Source: Adiantum capillus-veneris (Eukaryota; Streptophyta; Polypodiopsida; Polypodiales; Pteridaceae). Taken from it: a DNA stretch of 64,000 nt. Positions 59,001-64,000 of the stretch are shown in pieces (position 1 is the first letter of the stretch; each line of letters begins with the position of its first letter). The notes under the pieces were generated by a model. It saw only the letters and a list, made by a program, of their open reading frames with translations. It made no database searches and was not told the DNA's origin. The translations under genes were made by a program, and so were the position numbers. The stretch lies in contig CM043957.1 in assembly GCA_014529385.2 (NCBI GenBank), positions 83,621,381 through 83,685,380 on the forward strand. Reading direction: 5' to 3'.

Positions 59001-59710
59001 CTCAATGCTTACAATGTTTCCGTAGAGTAAGCAAATGTAAATATGTTTAAAGGAACAAAGTTTTTGTCTTATAAGACTCTCTTTCTATTTATTGTGCGCA
59101 AATTTTAATAAGTATGCATGCTTACGATCATGTTTGTGGAGACGACATCTCCCGTACACCAAGTAGAGCTTGTCACTCTAATATGGAAGATTGATACGGA
59201 CTAATGTGCAGACATGCTTGCGGTAGCTAATGCTCTCAAGCACCAAATGGACTAGTCATCCATTCTGGGACGATGTCGTAGGGTTAAATAGGGATCCTCT
59301 ACCCGCTAGCAAACGGACTAATGACTAGGATTTATCTTCTCTACCTCACAGTCAAGGACGACTATGATTTCAAGAGAGAGGTAATGTCATCAAAACTAAT
59401 ATCTAATACTCCCAAATTTTCTCATGATTTAATATGGGGAAGTACCAGGGGAGTAAAAGCTAGAATATCGGTAAGGCTACAGACCGCCGCTGGTCTCTGT
59501 CAAGGATCCAAAGGAGGGAAAATAGGGATCCAAAGGGGGATAGCCTGCAAAAGAGAAATGTGCTTCAATGGGGCTTAAAAGACCTAAGGTTTAGCTCCAT
59601 TAAGGCTTCCATAGGCTAAGGTTCCAAAAATTAAACATTTTATCCAATGGCCAAAGCATAGGGGAAAGTGGATGGTTATGGGAAGACTAAAAAGTCTTCC
59701 CACATCCCTA
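59001..59710 (+). mobile_element. 3' noncoding region of gypsy copy B
   Basis: Shares several blocks with 5,300-4,980 of copy A in reverse orientation. No ORF. A short hairpin (GACTTTTTAGTC-like, 59,684-59,698) precedes the polypurine tract. Confidence 0.55.
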
Positions 59711-59726
59711 GGAAGGAGGGGGCGAG
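59711..59726 (+). promoter_or_regulatory. Polypurine tract of gypsy copy B
   Basis: GGAAGGAGGGGGCGAG, eight bases before the LTR start. Confidence 0.65.
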
Positions 59727-59750
59727 CCCATTTTGTAGGGGATAAGAGAG

Positions 59751-59752
<2 letters not shown>

Positions 59753-59784
<32 letters not shown>
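59753..59784. repeat. (AC)16 in LTR B
   Basis: AC tract near the LTR start, shared with LTR C. Confidence 0.95.
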
Positions 59785-59786
<2 letters not shown>

Positions 59787-59927
59787 CAAGGCTTCCCCTT
59801 TACACAAAGGGAATATTGTGCACATGTCAAGCTCCTAGGTCAGTTGCCCCCAACCTCCCCTCAAATCCTATTGGATGGCCATAGAGTTGGACCAGTGAGA
59901 AATAGGCTAGAGTAAATTTAGTCTAAT

Positions 59928-60052
59928 CAATTTAAAAATGCTTGATAAAAGAAAATATAGAAATTAAGCTCCCTAGAAGACTATTGGACAATTTAAAAAT
60001 GCTTGATAAAAGAAAATATAGAAATTAAGCTCCCTAGAAGACTATTGGACAA
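59928..60052. repeat. 61 bp tandem duplication inside LTR B
   Basis: CAATTTAAAAATGCTTGAT... to ...CTATTGGA occurs twice without visible differences. LTRs A and C have one copy, so it is recent. Confidence 0.9.
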
Positions 60053-61605
60053 TCTACCAAGGGGTCCAATGGCCATTTAGCAACCTAATGGTTTGCCTGA
60101 TTCCTATTGACCAGAAGACTAAGAGGTCCAATGAAAGTTTAATTGAATTATTTAAATACCTAAAGCTCTCACAAAAGGGGAAAGGGGGACACATGTCACA
60201 AGGCTGGCAATTATGCTTCTAATTTATGATTGGCTAAGCTTTACAGGGGCCAATGGGATGCCAGCATGATGAAATAGCAAGAGGGGTCGACCAAGAGAGA
60301 GGGGGGGGGCTGATTTTGCAAAGGCATTATCACACACACGCTCACACAACTCATGTGTGGAGCAAAGAACTCTCTCTCCTTCTCCAAGATTTAATGGAAA
60401 GCTCATCACCTTCCCCAATCTTTTGAGAAGGGAGGCCTACACCAACAACTTTTGGCTATGGAATGCAAATCCAACCAAGAGCCAAGCCTCAATGACATGC
60501 TCATCTCCTCTACCATGCTAATTACTAAGCTAAGCTATGCTATTAGAGTGATTATGTGAGGAGAATACTTCTTTCTCGTAAGATATCTCTTCTTCCTCTC
60601 AATCTATCCTCATTCCCTGCTAGCTCTCACCATTTTTGAAGGTGTGTAAGGTCTTGGGACTGAGGCTAGGGACACTAGGTGTGTTTTTCAAGCATAATTT
60701 GGTGTATGAAGCTTCCATCTTCATCACACCAACTAGTTTTATCAAGGAACACAAAGATTGTATTGTACAAAAGTCTCCTTTGATGATAGAAGGTATAATA
60801 CAAAGCCTTTATGGAGGGGGCACCGGCTCCATGTAAATCTGGTCCTCAAGTTTTGTCAATTGTTCTATTTCTCTCTCTTTCAAGTATTGTCAATGCCAAA
60901 TTAGCTAGGTGTAAATTGCTATGTTGCTTTCTCAATTAAGTACTCTCTCTATGCTCATTAAGAACTTGTTCTTAATGAAATGCTCACTATGTTATCAATT
61001 TCCTCTACACACAAGTTATTAGTACATTAAATGTTACAAAAGCTTCTCATCCTAGTTGTGGGTTTCCTTTTATACAATCTTAGTTAAAATGATCTTGATG
61101 GTCTTGTTGATACTCTCAGCCTGTCCATTGCATCTAGAATAATAAGGCATTGACTTTCGATGCTTGATAGAAAATATTTCAATCAAGATTCAAATAGTAT
61201 CATTTATGAAATGCTTTTGTGATCTAGAACTATCTCCAGAGGATAGCCATACTGACATATCATAAGCTCATATATGAACCATGCTATGGAGTTGGTTGTA
61301 TTGTTAAGTAGTACCTTAGTTTCCACCCATTTATTAACATAGCATGTTGCCGTGACTATGTACATATTGTTTTTGTGGTTTTCCCATGCTCTAGCAAATA
61401 TCATGTCTTGCAATAAGTTCTCACATCAGATATCATATATGCCACCATAAAGCATCTTGAATAATTTTCTTGTATGTAATGCTTGTGTAAAGTGTCCCAA
61501 TGAGCTCTCAGTGTGGACTTCAATAATTACTTGCTATCTTGCAATGGTACACACCTTCTTAACACTCCATCAATACTTAGTCTGTATAAAGATCGTGCTA
61601 TGATA

Positions 61606-62231
61606 CAATGTTGCATACATACATAAGTACGGATTCTATCCGTACGTACGTACGGATTCTATCCGTATCGTACATCTGTACCGCACGGTTCAGTATGTAC
61701 GGATAGGTTTCGTACACGTTTTTTTCCCCCCTCTGGTGGGTCCCTCAATCCTATTTCAGCCGATTTCAGTCCTCATCATCATCTTCAGTCCTATTTCAGC
61801 CCTGTTTCAGCTGACTGTGCGGTTTTTAGTGCTTACTAGTTATTAGAGTCGGGACTCTAGACTGCAGTCTTGGATTTATCATTTTCATAATTAATTATGT
61901 ATTTATTTTGATGCTCTTAGTTTTATGTGACCATGATAGCAGACATCTGATATTATTTGTTTGTAGACATTGATCAGTTGTTAGCTAATCTCAGCTTTGC
62001 CTTTTCATTGTTCAGTTAGAGTCGTGGACTCCATTTTCGGCATTTGTAACGGTGTATTGTTGATTTGCTAGTCTTTATTTGAAGTCTTGCTAAATACATA
62101 AGTAAATGTATGAAGTACTCTCAGTTTTAGGCTTTGTGGAAAAAAGGAAGAATTTTTACATACCTAAAAACTCAATCCATTCTGTACTACGTACCGAATT
62201 TGTACCGAACACTACGTACCTAACTACCTTG
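61606..62231. mobile_element. Nonautonomous hAT-type element with 8 bp target duplication
   Basis: The insert interrupts the gypsy pol exactly between two copies of CTATGATA (61,598-61,605 and 62,232-62,239). Removing the insert and one copy restores the frame FTIIARSLYRL. The ends read CAATGTTG and, inverted, CAAGGTAG, fitting the short YARNG ends of hAT transposons, which make 8 bp duplications. Subterminal regions are packed with GTACGGAT/ATCCGTAC words forming hairpins (61,630-61,720, and diverged at 62,185-62,225). There is no transposase ORF in 626 bases. Confidence 0.75.
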
Positions 62232-62962
62232 CTATGATAGTAAAATTCAGACTTTTGAGAATAAGGGCCTTTTTACTCGATTGTGAAAGCTCTTCTATTA
62301 TTCCACCATATTTTAGGAAATTATACATATCCTGCCACTTTAGATCTTGCTCTTCTGTAGTCATGGTCTGAAACATTTCAGCACCCACTGGTTCGTCTCT
62401 TAAGGACATTGATAAGATACCTTCCATACTTTTGGATAGGAAGTCTATACCATAGTGAGCCTTTCCAGGCTTATGAAATATCTTAAATCAAATTTGAGAA
62501 GGAACATCATCCATTTGATCAATCTTCCTTAGATAATGACCTTAATAAGATAAATTAGAGCCTAATGGTCAACACAGAAATGAAAGAACTTTCCAAGAAA
62601 ATAGTGTATGAACTTTGTGGCATTGAACACCTTTCCCAGTGCCTCTCTTTTCGTAGTAGAATACCTTGTTCTACCTTCTTGAATCTCCAACTAGCAAAAT
62701 ATATAGGGTAATTTTTTCAAAGACTGGAAATTGGCTTCACATTTGTGGACCCAAGTAACTTCTTTTTGGGTTAATTCATATAGCGGGATGGCCTTCATTG
62801 TGAACATATGAATAAATATCCAACAGAAATTGATGTATCCTAGAAATGAACTAAGTTTAGAAATAATCGTTGGTCCTGTGGCTTGCAATATACTTTGTCT
62901 TCAACCATCTCAATACCATTTCTGGATACAACATGTCCCAATAGTTGTTTCTTCTAGACCTC

Positions 62963-63190
62963 GGGGGGTCACTATGTATAAAGCACATATATTACGTGCA
63001 TTCAATAACTATTTTTAAAGCTTCCTATCTGTGAATTCTTGATGAATAAAATACACCCTTTTTCTATTCAATCTGTAATTTTTTTTCCTAATTTCATTTT
63101 ATGGTGCCCTTTTGTATGTGAAAATGTGAGAAAAAATAAAAATAAATAACCCCTTTTGCTGCACTCATATGATAGTTACATAACTATTAA

Positions 63191-63226
<36 letters not shown>
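62963..63226. mobile_element. Short insert in gypsy RT with G/C-run ends
   Basis: Between the RT pieces ending about 63,240 and starting about 62,955 lies about 264 bases of non-RT sequence. One end reads GGGGGGTCACTATG. The other, inverted, reads a long G run followed by CACTTAATAGTTATG, so the ends look like inverted repeats. The words TCTAGACC and TCTAGGCC lie just outside. It is a possible MITE. Confidence 0.45.
63194..63226. repeat. C33 homopolymer
   Basis: Thirty-three consecutive C at the end of the short insert. It could be a true expansion of a G/C-run terminus or an assembly artefact. Confidence 0.9.
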
Positions 63227-63228
<2 letters not shown>

Positions 63229-64000
63229 ATTCTAGGCCATGAATATTGACTTAAAACAAATCCTCTTCTCTCTACATCTTTCAAATACCATCTCCAAAAA
63301 TAGGAGATGCATGTCTTTAGATGAGAAGATTGTGAAGTCATCTACAAAAGATGCCAAAAACTTATGCAAAAACTCATTGAAGATCTCCATCATACATCAT
63401 TGGAAGGTTGCTAGAGTATTACATAGACCGAATGGCATAACAAAAAATGAAAGCTCTTCACTTAGTAAAAACGTTGTTTTTGCTCGATATTTTGGTGCTA
63501 TCTTCAATTGATTATATCCACACTACCCATCTAGAAAGTTGTACATTTCATGTCCAGATATCTCATCCAACATTATGTTTGTAAAGGGTAGCAAGAATGG
63601 CTCTTTAATTGTTTGAGAATGTAGTTTCCTATAGTCAACACATACCCTCAATTTCCCATTCTTCTTTGGAACTACCACAATGGGAAACTTCAATGATGAA
63701 CTCTGCCTCGAGAAGGTTGTTGATTTCTTCCTTGATTTTCTTTGCATAATTTGGGTTCATCCTATTCCTATGTAAATGAATTGGTCAAGCATCTAGTTTG
63801 AGTGGTATCAAATGTTGACACCCTTTAGATCCATATGCTCCCATGCAAATGAAAATCTTGATATTTTTGGAATAGTTGCCTAGCCTTCTCTTTATTTTCT
63901 TACTTCAAATGCTTATTGATTTTTATGACCTTAGGATCTGACTCCAAGACCAGATTCCATTATTCTATTTCTTGGTCATCTAGTAGCAACCCAGTTTGGT

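Larger units (their letters stand above)
59734..61038 (+). mobile_element. 3' LTR of gypsy family I (LTR B)
   Basis: Starts TGTAGGGG just after the polypurine tract and ends TTAAATGTTACA. It is 1,305 bases and matches LTR C (8,176-9,398) and most of LTR A. It follows the pol of copy B in the right orientation, so it is the 3' LTR. It carries a 61 bp internal duplication. The sequence beyond 61,038 is another element. Confidence 0.85.
61040..64000 (-). pseudogene. Ty3/gypsy pol of Tat/Athila type, broken, runs off the window
   Basis: On the minus strand RT is at 63,747-63,523 (PIVVVPKKNGKLRVCVDYRK, ISGHEMYNFLDG), with FVMPFGLCN near 63,440 and FVDDFTIFSS near 63,350. RT end and RNase H are at 62,950-62,690 (LLGHVVSRNGI, SSFLGYINFCWIF). 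The linker is at 62,427-62,224 and the integrase at 61,600-61,060 (VNKWVETKVLLNNTTNSIAW, YGYPLEIVLD, MPYYSRCNGQAES). Frameshifts and stops are frequent. The motif style, such as the GHEMYNFLDG block, fits the Tat/Athila side of gypsy, different from copies A and B. Two inserts interrupt it (61,606-62,231 and about 62,963-63,226), and its integrase end is cut by LTR B at 61,038. Confidence 0.85.

Overview
This is nuclear DNA of a vascular plant with a large, repeat-rich genome. It has one spliced plant-type protein kinase gene with kilobase introns, Ty1/copia and Ty3/gypsy retrotransposons, a CACTA transposon, LINE remnants, a Penelope-like reverse transcriptase, a palindromic satellite and many long (CT)n, (GT)n and (GA)n tracts. 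The species cannot be named from sequence. The five-exon layout of the kinase and the Penelope-like element make a flowering plant less likely than a fern, lycophyte or gymnosperm (inference). Layout, 1-20 kb: a partial LTR of gypsy family II (1 to about 1,900) abuts a gag stub, primer-binding site and chimeric LTR of gypsy family I (2,046-4,470, minus strand). This is followed by the decayed pol of family I (5,301-8,206, minus) and a further family I LTR in the opposite orientation (8,176-9,398). A Ty1/copia element (about 9,400-18,480) is split at its reverse transcriptase by a 7.3 kb CACTA element (10,901-18,194). That element has TNP2-like and TNPA-like genes and contains a LINE 3' fragment and huge GA tracts. 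20-31 kb: the only apparently intact cellular gene, an AGC VIII (D6PK-like) kinase of 500 residues, with exons at 20,088-20,444, 21,461-21,765, 27,618-27,874, 28,321-28,660 and 30,792-31,035. All four introns are GT-AG and the reading frame joins without a stop. Its introns hold a hairpin, a TIR transposon with TTAA flanks, a long inverted-repeat element and a LINE remnant. 31-55 kb: copia gag and LTR pieces lie first. A satellite built on the 16-base palindrome TATGCTAACTAGCATA follows at about 36,870-37,500 and 43,046-44,735. Between its two blocks sit a decayed FCP1/NIF-phosphatase-like gene on the minus strand and a deletion derivative of gypsy family II. The rest is retroelement debris and AT-rich sequence without recognisable genes. 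55-64 kb: a Penelope-like reverse transcriptase (minus) has a CxC motif upstream of the RT and no endonuclease after it, and its 3' end faces a (GT)31 tract. It abuts a second family I gypsy copy with chromodomain and 3' LTR (57,080-61,038, plus). A third, Tat/Athila-like gypsy pol follows (61,040-64,000, minus), itself interrupted by a 626 bp hAT-type element with an 8 bp target-site duplication and by a short insert ending in a run of 33 C. The mobile elements carry stops and frameshifts, so the window reads as layered insertions around one conserved kinase gene.
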